Position numbers and translations under genes: made by a program
Shown here: in pieces, positions 1 through 6,851 of the stretch
Layout: each line of letters begins with the position of its first letter
Numbering within the stretch: the stretch's first letter is position 1
Assembly (NCBI RefSeq): GCF_051851555.1
Contig: NZ_JBPDVH010000001.1
Location: 124,001-188,000 of the forward strand
Reading direction: 5' to 3'
Length of the DNA stretch: 64,000 bases
From: Lonepinella sp051851555
Lineage (GTDB): Bacteria > Pseudomonadota > Gammaproteobacteria > Enterobacterales > Pasteurellaceae
Notes under the pieces: generated by a model
What the model saw: the letters and a program-made list of their open reading frames with translations, nothing else
What the model was told of the DNA's origin: nothing
Database searches by the model: none

Positions 1-486
1 AATATTAATTAACGGATTGCCTAGGGTTTCAATCAATACCAATTTGGTATTCTCTTGAATCGCATTTTCCACTTCTGTGAGATCTTCTACATTGACAAAG
101 GTCGTTGTGATCCCATAACGTGGCAAGGTTTCTTTTAATAAATTAAAGGTTCCGCCATAAATAGTACTCGCTGCCACCACATGATCACCCGCATGGGCTA
201 AAGCTAAAATCGCATAAGTAATCGCTGCCATGCCTGATGCCGTAGCCAACGCTCCAACGCCTTTCTCCAGTGCGGCAATACGGTTCTCAAACACTGCCAC
301 AGTGGGATTAGTAATACGAGTATAGATATTGCCTAGCTTACGCAAAGCAAATAAATCTTCCGCTTCTTGTGCATCATCAAATACGTAAGATGTGGTTTGA
401 TAAATCGGCACAGCTCGAGATTTACTGCTACTATCCACTTCTTGACCAGCATGTAATTGTAGGGTTTCAAAATGAAGTTCTGACAT
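1..486 (-). CDS. metY: O-acetylhomoserine sulfhydrylase, N-terminal part (cut by window edge)
   Basis: The frame opens with an ATG at 486 and runs without a stop to base 1, giving the first 162 residues. It begins MSELHFETLQLHAGQE and contains the PLP-enzyme features YTRITNPT, a Gly/Ala-rich cofactor region (ATASGMAAITYA) and ASTIYGGT. These are typical of the Cys/Met metabolism PLP family, subgroup O-acetylhomoserine aminocarboxypropyltransferase, which makes homocysteine from O-acetylhomoserine and sulfide in the cytoplasm. The PLP-binding lysine would lie beyond the window. A cystathionine gamma-synthase is the main alternative; the N-terminus fits the sulfhydrylase better. I saw no obvious MetJ box in the 100 bases upstream. 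Confidence 0.85.
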   Translation of the reverse strand, partial: MSELHFETLQLHAGQEVDSSSKSRAVPIYQTTSYVFDDAQEAEDLFALRKLGNIYTRITNPTVAVFENRIAALEKGVGALATASGMAAITYAILALAHAGDHVVAASTIYGGTFNLLKETLPRYGITTTFVNVEDLTEVENAIQENTKLVLIETLGNPLINI

Positions 487-658
487 AATTTTTTCCTTTT
501 TCTGATGATTTTTAATGAAATTACAACAGTTTTTATTCCAGTGCAATACAATCTGCATAGAATATTTTCAATTAAGATAAAACCATTCGTTCTAAAAAAT
601 CAATAAAAAACACCGCACTTTAACACCCCTCATACCCACTGGGGCCCCGTGTTTGCCG

Positions 659-749
659 CCTGAAAAGGGGTAATTTGTAGGGAAATGGCGTCTGTCTGAG
701 CGTAGCGAGTTCAGCCATTTTCCGTTAAGCAAATTAACCCTTTTTCAGG
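659..749. repeat. Large imperfect palindrome, possible dispersed repeat
   Basis: The arm at 659-677 (CCTGAAAAGGGGTAATTTG) pairs with the arm at 730-749 with one or two differences. Inside it GGAAATGGC (from 681) pairs with GCCATTTTCC (to 723). The whole could fold as one long hairpin of about 90 nt. It resembles repeat-type intergenic DNA, not a terminator, because no T-run follows. Confidence 0.6.
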
Positions 750-783
750 AAACAAGGCAAAGTCGGGGTGTGCTTTCTTTTTG

Positions 784-819
784 CTTACTTTTTCTTTGCA
801 CAAGCAAAGAAAAAGTAAG
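784..819. repeat. Perfect 16-bp inverted repeat
   Basis: CTTACTTTTTCTTTGC at 784-799 is followed by a 4-base loop (ACAA) and its exact complement at 804-819. It lies 83 bp before the plsC start and next to the 659-749 palindrome. Similar A/T-rich hairpins recur between genes in this bacterial family (from memory, not checked). Confidence 0.75.
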
Positions 820-901
820 TCGCCATCGGCGAAAACCGATATTAAACAAACCCAAAAAACCTGTTATAATCCCACAAAAAACCAAACAGGAAAACAACAA
901 C

Positions 902-1621
902 ATGCTAAAACTCGCCAGAATTATTATTGTCGTCCTATTCTGCCTAATTATCTGTATTTGTGGCACGATCTACTCACTCATTCGTTTCAAAAATCCCAAT
1001 AACGTTAGCGTCGTCGCACGTTGGTTCGGCCGCTTATATCCCCTCTTCGGCTTAACCGTTGAACACCGTTATTCCCCCGAATCCGCCAACATTGGCCCTT
1101 GCGTCTATATCGCCAATCACCAAAATAACTACGACATGGTCACAGTATCTTATATGGTGCAACCTCGCACCGTGAGTATCGGCAAAAAAAGCCTCATCTG
1201 GATCCCCTTTTTTGGTTTGGTGTATTGGGCAACGGGCAACATTCTGTTAGATCGTGATAATAAAAATAAAGCCCATAACACCATGGGCCAAGTGGCACAA
1301 CGTATCAATCAAGATAATCTGTCGGTGTGGATGTTCCCCGAGGGTACTCGCAGTCGTGGGCGTGGTTTATTGCCATTTAAAACGGGAGCATTTCATGCGG
1401 CGATTGCGGCGGGCGTACCGATTGTGCCAGTGGTGTGTTCGACCACACAAGGGAAAATTGATTTAAATCGGTTGCATAATGGCAAAGTGATTTGCGAAAT
1501 TCTGCCACCCATTGACAGTCTCCAATTTAATAAAGACAATGTGCGTGAATTTGCCAACCATTGCCATCAACTCATGCAACAGCGTATCGCTGAATTAGAT
1601 GCGGAAATTGCTCAATCATAA
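902..1621 (+). CDS. plsC: 1-acyl-sn-glycerol-3-phosphate acyltransferase
   Basis: PlsC transfers an acyl chain to the sn-2 position of lysophosphatidate to make phosphatidate at the inner membrane. The 239-residue product has an N-terminal membrane segment (about residues 5-27), the NHxxxxD catalytic motif (His73, Asp78 in NHQNNYD) and the glycerol-phosphate-binding FPEGTR at 145-150. The ATG at 902 is chosen because it begins the membrane segment and matches the usual length of about 240. A longer frame upstream reads through repeat DNA. The gene sits 11 bp before ftsP, the same neighbour as in enterobacteria. Confidence 0.95.
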   Translation: MLKLARIIIVVLFCLIICICGTIYSLIRFKNPNNVSVVARWFGRLYPLFGLTVEHRYSPESANIGPCVYIANHQNNYDMVTVSYMVQPRTVSIGKKSLIWIPFFGLVYWATGNILLDRDNKNKAHNTMGQVAQRINQDNLSVWMFPEGTRSRGRGLLPFKTGAFHAAIAAGVPIVPVVCSTTQGKIDLNRLHNGKVICEILPPIDSLQFNKDNVREFANHCHQLMQQRIAELDAEIAQS

Positions 1622-1632
1622 AGGATGTCACC

Positions 1633-3033
1633 ATGGATTATGCTCGCCGTCAGTTGTTTAAAAAAACCGCCCTTGCCACCGCTTTAGCCACCTTGCCGAC
1701 AGCCTTGTGGGCGGCGGTGAATCAACCGTTGGTGATTCCGCCTTTGATTGAACTTCGTCGAGGTAAACCGCTGTTTTTAGGCTTAGAAAGCACCCAAGTG
1801 AAATTATTGGAAAATAATTTGGTTGAAGTGTGGGGCTTTAACGGTCAATATCTCGGCCCGACGGTGAAAGTGCGTCAAGGGGATTTTGTGAAACTCAACT
1901 ATCGCAATAACCTGCCGCAACTGGTGGCCATGAATATTCAGGGTTTGCAAGTGAACAGCGAATTTCTCGGGGGCATTGGGCATAGTTTAAAACCCAGTGA
2001 AAGTTGGGCACCGATTGTGCCGATTACACAATCCGCTGGGCTGTGTTATTACCAATCTTGTTCCCTCGCCAGTTCGGCTTATCAAAATTATCGTGGACTG
2101 GTGGGCATGTGGATTGTGGAAGATGACGAAAGCAAAAAATCGTCGCTACCCAATAACTATGGTGTCAATGATATTCCCTTGATTTTACAAGATTTAAGCC
2201 TAAACAGCAGTGGCTCGCAATTATTTCAACAAAATGAACCGCACTTTCTGGGCGAACGCTTATTTGTGAATGGCCAACAATCGCCTTATTTGAGCGTGGC
2301 TCGGGGTTGGGTGCGGTTACGTTTGCTGAATGCCTCGCTTTCTCGTGCTTATGAATTACGTTTTGATGATGAACGGGATTTTCTGATTATCGCCCAAGAT
2401 CAGGGCTTTTTGCCTGAACCGAAAACGGTAAAATCCGTTATGCTCGGCTCAGGGGAACGCCTTGAAATCCTAGTGGATTTAAACGAGGGTGGCAATGTCA
2501 GCTTAATTACCGGCAAAAAACGAGGCGTACTCGATAAAATCGGCTTGTTCTTTGATAGCGACGGCGAATTGGCGGATAACCATATTTTAGAACTGCGTCC
2601 CGAAGGGTTACTCGCAGCGTTTACCAATAAGCCACGCTATCAATTTAGCCAAATTGCCAGCTTGCCAACGGAAATCGTGCAAGAACGCCAATTTCATTTA
2701 GACAATATCAACGCCATGATTAACCAAAAACGCTTTGACCCCCGTCGTATTGATGTGAGTGCCAAACAAGGCAGCGTTGAACGTTGGCAGGTCAGCGTTT
2801 CTTCCCCGGTCAGTTTCCGTATTCAAGGGGCAAGATTTGTGGTAGAAAGCCAAAATGATAACCACACTCCCGAAAATGAATTGGTCTGGAAAGACACCTT
2901 GTGGATCGAAAACAAAGCCAGTATTTTAGTGAAATTTGATAATTTGTCTGCCAATACCCATCCGTTTATTTTTGGTTCAGGGGATTTAGTGCAGGCGGAT
3001 AAAGGGGCGATTGGGTTGCTGGTGGTTCAGTAA
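1633..3033 (+). CDS. ftsP: Cell division protein FtsP (SufI)
   Basis: The 466-residue product is a periplasmic multicopper-oxidase-like protein that stabilises the divisome under stress. Its N-terminus carries a twin-arginine signal (ARRQLFKK at residues 4-11, then an Ala/Leu-rich stretch ending near ALWAA), so it should leave folded through the Tat system. The cupredoxin fold is evident (GFNGQYLGPTVKVRQGD near residue 75). The copper-ligand HxH clusters of true oxidases are absent, as expected for FtsP. It follows plsC closely and is probably co-transcribed with it. Confidence 0.93.
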   Translation: MDYARRQLFKKTALATALATLPTALWAAVNQPLVIPPLIELRRGKPLFLGLESTQVKLLENNLVEVWGFNGQYLGPTVKVRQGDFVKLNYRNNLPQLVAMNIQGLQVNSEFLGGIGHSLKPSESWAPIVPITQSAGLCYYQSCSLASSAYQNYRGLVGMWIVEDDESKKSSLPNNYGVNDIPLILQDLSLNSSGSQLFQQNEPHFLGERLFVNGQQSPYLSVARGWVRLRLLNASLSRAYELRFDDERDFLIIAQDQGFLPEPKTVKSVMLGSGERLEILVDLNEGGNVSLITGKKRGVLDKIGLFFDSDGELADNHILELRPEGLLAAFTNKPRYQFSQIASLPTEIVQERQFHLDNINAMINQKRFDPRRIDVSAKQGSVERWQVSVSSPVSFRIQGARFVVESQNDNHTPENELVWKDTLWIENKASILVKFDNLSANTHPFIFGSGDLVQADKGAIGLLVVQ

Positions 3034-3100
3034 CAAAAAAATAACATTTTTGAATTTCTTCCTTGCATTTTTCCATATAATCGGACAAAATTGCCTTGGC

Positions 3101-3170
3101 TTATGGCTTATGGCTTATGGCTTATGGCTTATGGCTTATGGCTTATGGCTTATGGCTTATGGCTTATGGC
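3101..3170. repeat. Heptanucleotide tandem repeat, 10 perfect copies of TTATGGC
   Basis: Ten head-to-tail copies of TTATGGC run from 3101 to 3170 without an error, with partial units on both sides (GGC at 3098-3100, TTAT at 3171-3174). The array lies between ftsP and the exported-protein gene, ending 77 bp before that gene's ATG. Short tandem repeats in promoter regions of Pasteurellaceae often change copy number and alter expression; that role is inferred here. Confidence 0.95.
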
Positions 3171-3247
3171 TTATATAAAAGCCTAAGGCTTATTGTTGTT
3201 TTGAGCAATATAAAATCATTTTTCACTTAATATAATAAGGATGTATT

Positions 3248-3928
3248 ATGAAAATCTCTCATCTCATTAAGTCTTCTGCGGTGTTATGTGCCGCACTCAT
3301 GTCATCACAAGCGATGGCAGCAAATACCTACGATGTGAACAACTTTGATATGTTCGGGCTAAAATTGGGCATGACCCAAGAGGAAGTGGACAAGGTATTA
3401 ACCAGTAAATATGGGCAAGAAGTGGCTGACCAACTTTCCATTGTCAAACGCATTAAAGAAAAAAATTCCTGTGACGAGATGGGGCAACTCATGGCGTCGA
3501 TCCCTAAACTCGGCACAGTAAATATTCTGTATTCCGTGGATAGATGGTTAGACGAAAATATTGACGAATGTCTTAAAAATGTGCGTGTCACATCTATTAT
3601 GTATAGCTTTAGTAATTCCGCAGAAGCATTAGGCAAACAGTATCTTACCCCCTCAGATAAAGAAGCCTTTTATCAATCGGTCATTGAAAAATACGGTCAA
3701 CCCACCACTAAATGGGCGGGCAATATAATCTGGTCTGCAGGAAAAATAAAAAATGAGCAGGAAGCCCAATCCAATCAGCTTGTTTATCGAACCACTGATC
3801 AAACCCTTTACTTAATTTCGACTGATCTTTTAGATGCAAAAATGGAACGTGAAAAAGCCTACAATGAGGCAATGAGACAAAAACAACTTGAAGAAGAACG
3901 TAAAAATGTGGTGAAACCACAGCTTTAA
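3248..3928 (+). CDS. Exported protein of unknown function, downstream of a tandem repeat
   Basis: The 226-residue product has a clear Sec signal peptide with a cleavage site after AMA (about residue 24). The mature part starts with a phrase like GLKLGMTQEEVDKVL, recalling the short 'G-x-x-GMT-x-x-EV' repeat seen in many small periplasmic or envelope proteins such as BamE; that likeness is weak. Two cysteines (in KNSCDEMG and IDECLKN) could form a disulfide. The C-terminus (about 195-226) is charged and likely helical. I do not recognise the family. An AAGG ribosome site lies 7 bases before the ATG. Confidence 0.85.
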   Translation: MKISHLIKSSAVLCAALMSSQAMAANTYDVNNFDMFGLKLGMTQEEVDKVLTSKYGQEVADQLSIVKRIKEKNSCDEMGQLMASIPKLGTVNILYSVDRWLDENIDECLKNVRVTSIMYSFSNSAEALGKQYLTPSDKEAFYQSVIEKYGQPTTKWAGNIIWSAGKIKNEQEAQSNQLVYRTTDQTLYLISTDLLDAKMEREKAYNEAMRQKQLEEERKNVVKPQL

Positions 3929-3948
3929 TCTTTGTTCGATTTCCCTTG

Positions 3949-3975
3949 AAAGATCGCCTGTGGCGATCTTTTTTT
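3949..3975 (+). terminator. Rho-independent terminator
   Basis: AAAGATCGCC and GGCGATCTTT form a 10-bp stem with a 3-base loop followed by a T-run. It closes transcription of the exported-protein gene ahead of prmA. Confidence 0.9.
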
Positions 3976-4029
3976 ATGCTAAAATAACGCCAATTTATTT
4001 AGCACATTCAATAAAAAAAGGAAAAAACT

Positions 4030-4911
4030 ATGGCTTGGGTACAACTTCGCTTAAACAGTACCAGCGAAAAAGCAGAAAAAATCAGTGATTTTTTAGAAGA
4101 AATCGGTTCGGTATCGGTGACGTTTATGGACAGCCAAGATACGCCGATTTTTGAACCCCTCCCGGGGGAAACTCGCCTTTGGGGCAATACGGATGTGGTG
4201 GCGTTATTTGATGCGGAAACGGAAATGGCGTTAATTTTAACCGCACTTCGCAACAGCCAACTGTTAGCACCCGATTTTGCCTATAAAATTGAGCAAATTG
4301 AGGATAAAGATTGGGAGCGGGAATGGATGGATAATTTCCACCCAATGCGATTTGGCAAACGTTTATGGATTTGCCCAAGTTGGCGTGAGGTGCCTGATGA
4401 AAATGCGGTGAATGTCATGCTTGACCCTGGTCTTGCGTTTGGTACAGGCACACACCCGACCACGGCATTGTGTTTGGAATGGTTAGATAGCTTGGATTTA
4501 AACGGTAAAACCGTAATTGATTTCGGTTGTGGTTCAGGGATTTTAGCTATTGCGGCGTTAAAACTCGGGGCAAAATCGGCGATTGGGATCGATATTGATC
4601 CGCAAGCCATTTTAGCCAGTCGCAATAATGCTGAAAACAATGGCGTAGCGGATCGTTTGCAGTTATTTTTATCAGACGACAAACCAACGGCGTTAAAAGC
4701 AGATGTGGTGGTGGCGAATATTTTGGCGGGGCCATTGAAAGAATTATATCCGGTGATTAGCCAACTGGTGAAACCGCAAGGGGATTTAGGTTTGTCGGGT
4801 ATTTTGTCCACCCAAGCGCCATCGGTTTGCGAGGCTTATCAGCAAACATTCGCCCTTGATCCTGTGGTGGAACGGGAAGAATGGTGCCGAATTACCGGAA
4901 AATTGGCGTAA
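4030..4911 (+). CDS. prmA: Ribosomal protein L11 methyltransferase
   Basis: PrmA trimethylates ribosomal protein L11 using S-adenosylmethionine. The 293-residue length matches the family. The N-terminal domain (MAWVQLRLNS...) binds L11; the C-terminal Rossmann domain has the SAM motif VIDFGCGSGILA (near residue 160) and the family phrase DPGLAFGTGTHPTT (near 135). In H. influenzae-type genomes prmA lies near panF and upstream of dusB-fis; here it keeps dusB-fis downstream but panF is about 14 kb away. Confidence 0.97.
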   Translation: MAWVQLRLNSTSEKAEKISDFLEEIGSVSVTFMDSQDTPIFEPLPGETRLWGNTDVVALFDAETEMALILTALRNSQLLAPDFAYKIEQIEDKDWEREWMDNFHPMRFGKRLWICPSWREVPDENAVNVMLDPGLAFGTGTHPTTALCLEWLDSLDLNGKTVIDFGCGSGILAIAALKLGAKSAIGIDIDPQAILASRNNAENNGVADRLQLFLSDDKPTALKADVVVANILAGPLKELYPVISQLVKPQGDLGLSGILSTQAPSVCEAYQQTFALDPVVEREEWCRITGKLA

Positions 4912-4979
4912 TTTCGCTTAATTTCAAAATGTCAACGGCAAAAAGGCAAATTTTCTTTAAATTGTTTAAAAATTATGCT

Positions 4980-5007
4980 TTGCAAATGACGAAAATTTGC
5001 GTATTAT
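4980..5007 (+). promoter_or_regulatory. Probable sigma-70 promoter of dusB-fis
   Basis: TTGCAA at 4980-4985 and TATTAT at 5002-5007 are separated by 16 bp. It lies after prmA and ahead of the leader hairpin at 5031-5055. The assignment rests on hexamer match and position only. Confidence 0.55.
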
Positions 5008-5030
5008 AGCCAACCTTGTCGGTTATTAAT

Positions 5031-5067
5031 GCCGAATATTTAATCAATATTCGGCTTAATTTTTTTC
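5031..5067 (+). terminator. Terminator-like hairpin in the dusB-fis leader
   Basis: GCCGAATATT (5031-5040) pairs exactly with AATATTCGGC (5046-5055) around a 5-base loop; TTAA flanks can extend the stem, and a T-run follows to 5066. It has all parts of an intrinsic terminator. It sits downstream of the likely promoter at 4980-5007 and only 26 bp before the dusB start, so it may either end prmA transcripts or attenuate dusB-fis. Confidence 0.75.
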
Positions 5068-5092
5068 TGTATGTGAGAAATTGGGGGATAAA

Positions 5093-6094
5093 ATGCGGAT
5101 TGGTTCATATCAATTAAAAAACCGCATTCTGCTTGCCCCCATGGCGGGGATTACGGATCAACCGTTTCGCAAACTCTGTTCGCACTATGGTGCGGGCTTG
5201 ACGTTTTCGGAGATGATGTCCACTAACCCACAAGTCTGGCATACGGAAAAATCAAAATTACGTTTGGCTCATCACCAAGCTGCCGGCATTAATGCCGTGC
5301 AAATTGCGGGTTCTGATCCGCAAGAAATGGCACAAGCGGCGCAAGTGAATGTGGCATATGGGGCGCAGATCATTGATATTAACATGGGCTGCCCTGCCAA
5401 AAAGGTGAATAAAAAGCTAGCGGGTTCTGCGTTGCTACAATTCCCCGATTTGGTCACAGACATTTTAACCGCTGTGGTGAATGCCGTGGAAGTACCTGTT
5501 ACGTTGAAAATACGTACAGGTTGGGATCGACAGCATATAAATTGCGTAGAAATCGCTCAAATTGCGGAACAATGTGGTATTACTGCGTTAACCATTCACG
5601 GACGTACTCGTGAATGTTTATTCGAGGGGGAGGCAGAATACCAGAATATTAAAGCCGTGAAACAAGCGGTGTCGATTCCCATCATTGCCAATGGCGATAT
5701 TCTCTCGCGAGAGAAAGCAAAATTTGTACTTGATTATACGGGTGCAGATGGAATTATGATCGGGCGTGGTGCGTTGGGGAATCCTTGGATATTTCAATCT
5801 TTGGCACAACACATTGACACCAACTCAACAGGGGAAACACCCTGTGTAAGCGCCCCCAGCTTAACGGAAAAGTGCGGTGTAATTTTACGTCATATTGAAG
5901 AATTACATCAATTCTATGGCCCTGAAAAAGGCTATCGCATTGCTCGCAAACACGTTGGCTGGTATTTACAAGGAATTCAACCCGATTCCGATTTTAAACG
6001 GACTTTTAATGCCATTAGCAACGCTACTGAGCAGTTAGTTGCATTGGAAGATTTTTTTAATTTTATTAATAAGAATGGAAATTCAAATGACTGA
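5093..6094 (+). CDS. dusB: tRNA-dihydrouridine synthase B
   Basis: DusB reduces uridine to dihydrouridine in the tRNA D-loop, using FMN and NADPH. The 333-residue TIM-barrel protein begins MRIGSYQLKNRILLAPMAGI, closely matching the E. coli protein, and holds the catalytic cysteine in INMGCPAKKVN (near residue 100) plus the phosphate-binding ANGDI and GADGIMIGRGALGNPW phrases. An in-frame TTG 12 bases upstream (5081) gives a longer frame, but that region is the Shine-Dalgarno GGGGG, so the ATG is preferred. Its 3' end overlaps fis by 8 bases, so the two are translationally linked. Confidence 0.96.
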   Translation: MRIGSYQLKNRILLAPMAGITDQPFRKLCSHYGAGLTFSEMMSTNPQVWHTEKSKLRLAHHQAAGINAVQIAGSDPQEMAQAAQVNVAYGAQIIDINMGCPAKKVNKKLAGSALLQFPDLVTDILTAVVNAVEVPVTLKIRTGWDRQHINCVEIAQIAEQCGITALTIHGRTRECLFEGEAEYQNIKAVKQAVSIPIIANGDILSREKAKFVLDYTGADGIMIGRGALGNPWIFQSLAQHIDTNSTGETPCVSAPSLTEKCGVILRHIEELHQFYGPEKGYRIARKHVGWYLQGIQPDSDFKRTFNAISNATEQLVALEDFFNFINKNGNSND

Positions 6095-6383
6095 ACAAAC
6101 CACAATTTCGACAAAATTTATCGTGCCAGAATTAAATGCACAATCACAAGCGGTGAATAAACCTTTACGTGATTCAGTAAAACGTTCAATTAAAAATTAT
6201 CTAATTCAATTAGACGGTCAAGATGTCAATGATCTTTATGAGCTTGTGTTAGCTGAAGTGGAACTCCCTTTGCTAGACATCATTATGCAACATACCCGTG
6301 GCAACCAAACCCGTGCCGCCATTATGTTAGGCATTAACCGTGGTACCTTACGTAAAAAATTAAAACAATATGGTATGGGCTAG
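6087..6383 (+). CDS. fis: Nucleoid-associated DNA-binding protein Fis
   Basis: Fis bends DNA and regulates rRNA promoters, recombination and replication. The C-terminal half is nearly invariant: GQDVNDLYELVLAEVE for dimerisation, then TRGNQTRAAIMLGINRGTLR as the helix-turn-helix. The ATG at 6087 (MTEQTTIS) gives 98 residues, the E. coli length. Upstream in-frame ATGs at 6039 and 6075 lie inside dusB and would add residues not seen in Fis. It is expressed from the dusB promoter in all relatives I know. Confidence 0.96.
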   Translation: MTEQTTISTKFIVPELNAQSQAVNKPLRDSVKRSIKNYLIQLDGQDVNDLYELVLAEVELPLLDIIMQHTRGNQTRAAIMLGINRGTLRKKLKQYGMG

Positions 6384-6405
6384 AAAGCCAACATCCGCAA
6401 ATTTC

Positions 6406-6442
6406 AAAAATAGGGCGAAAGTGATTTGCCCTATTTTTATGC
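6406..6442 (+). terminator. Terminator of the dusB-fis operon
   Basis: AAAAATAGGGC (6406-6416) and its complement GCCCTATTTTT (6428-6438) form an 11-bp stem whose right arm supplies the T-run. It lies 23 bp after the fis stop. Confidence 0.88.
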
Positions 6443-6472
6443 CTACATTTTGCAAAAAAATTTATTTTTCCT

Positions 6473-6500
6473 CTTGAAAGCCTAAATTCTCGCCCCATAT
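6473..6500 (+). promoter_or_regulatory. Sigma-32 heat-shock promoter of groES-groEL
   Basis: CTTGAAA at 6473-6479 and CCCCATAT at 6493-6500 are separated by 13 bp, matching the heat-shock sigma factor consensus (CTTGAAA, 11-16 bp, CCCCATNT) at every specified position. It lies 43 bp before groES, indicating heat-shock induction of the chaperonin operon. Confidence 0.93.
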
Positions 6501-6542
6501 TATTGATACTTTTTTAATAAATCTAATTTAGGAGAAATTCAA

Positions 6543-6833
6543 ATGGCAATTCGTCCTTTACACGATCGTGTAATTATCAAACGTGAAGAAGTAGAAACCA
6601 AATCCGCTGGTGGTATCGTGTTAACCGGCACGGCGGCAACTAAATCCACTCGAGCAAAAGTGCTTGCGGTAGGCAAAGGCCGTATCTTAGAAAACGGCAC
6701 CGTGCAACCGTTAGATGTGAAAGTGGGTGACACCGTGATTTTCAATGAGGGATACGGCGTGAAAGCCGAAAAAATTGACGGCGAAGAAGTGTTAATCGTT
6801 TCTGAAAATGATATTTTAGCAATCGTAGAATAA
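6543..6833 (+). CDS. groES: Co-chaperonin GroES (10 kDa)
   Basis: GroES caps the GroEL ring and closes the folding chamber. The 96-residue product starts MAIRPLHDRVIIKREE and has the mobile loop near 17-33 (KSAGGIVLTG) and the C-terminal IVSENDILAIVE strand. Shine-Dalgarno AGGAG lies 7 bases upstream. It is 18 bp from groEL in the standard heat-shock operon driven by the promoter at 6473-6500. Confidence 0.98.
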   Translation: MAIRPLHDRVIIKREEVETKSAGGIVLTGTAATKSTRAKVLAVGKGRILENGTVQPLDVKVGDTVIFNEGYGVKAEKIDGEEVLIVSENDILAIVE

Positions 6834-6851
6834 TAGAGAAGGAATAAGAAA

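Larger units (their letters stand above)
487..901. other. Intergenic region with uptake signal and two palindromic repeats
   Basis: This stretch separates the divergent metY and plsC genes. It holds an uptake signal (complement form) near 612, a large imperfect inverted repeat at 659-749 and a perfect 16-bp inverted repeat at 784-819. A frame continuous with plsC runs upstream from 902 to 770, but its residues are basic, low in complexity and encoded by the repeat, so I treat it as non-coding. Confidence 0.75.

Noticed and set aside
770..901. N-terminal extension of PlsC to 770
   Set aside because: The extra 44 residues come from the palindromic repeat and are not seen in PlsC proteins.
3098..3174. 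Short regular repeats resembling a CRISPR array
   Set aside because: Units are 7 bp, directly adjacent, with no spacers and no cas genes; it is a simple tandem repeat.
4281..4811. 176-codon open frame antisense to prmA
   Set aside because: Lies wholly inside a certain gene, with low-complexity residues and no ribosome site.
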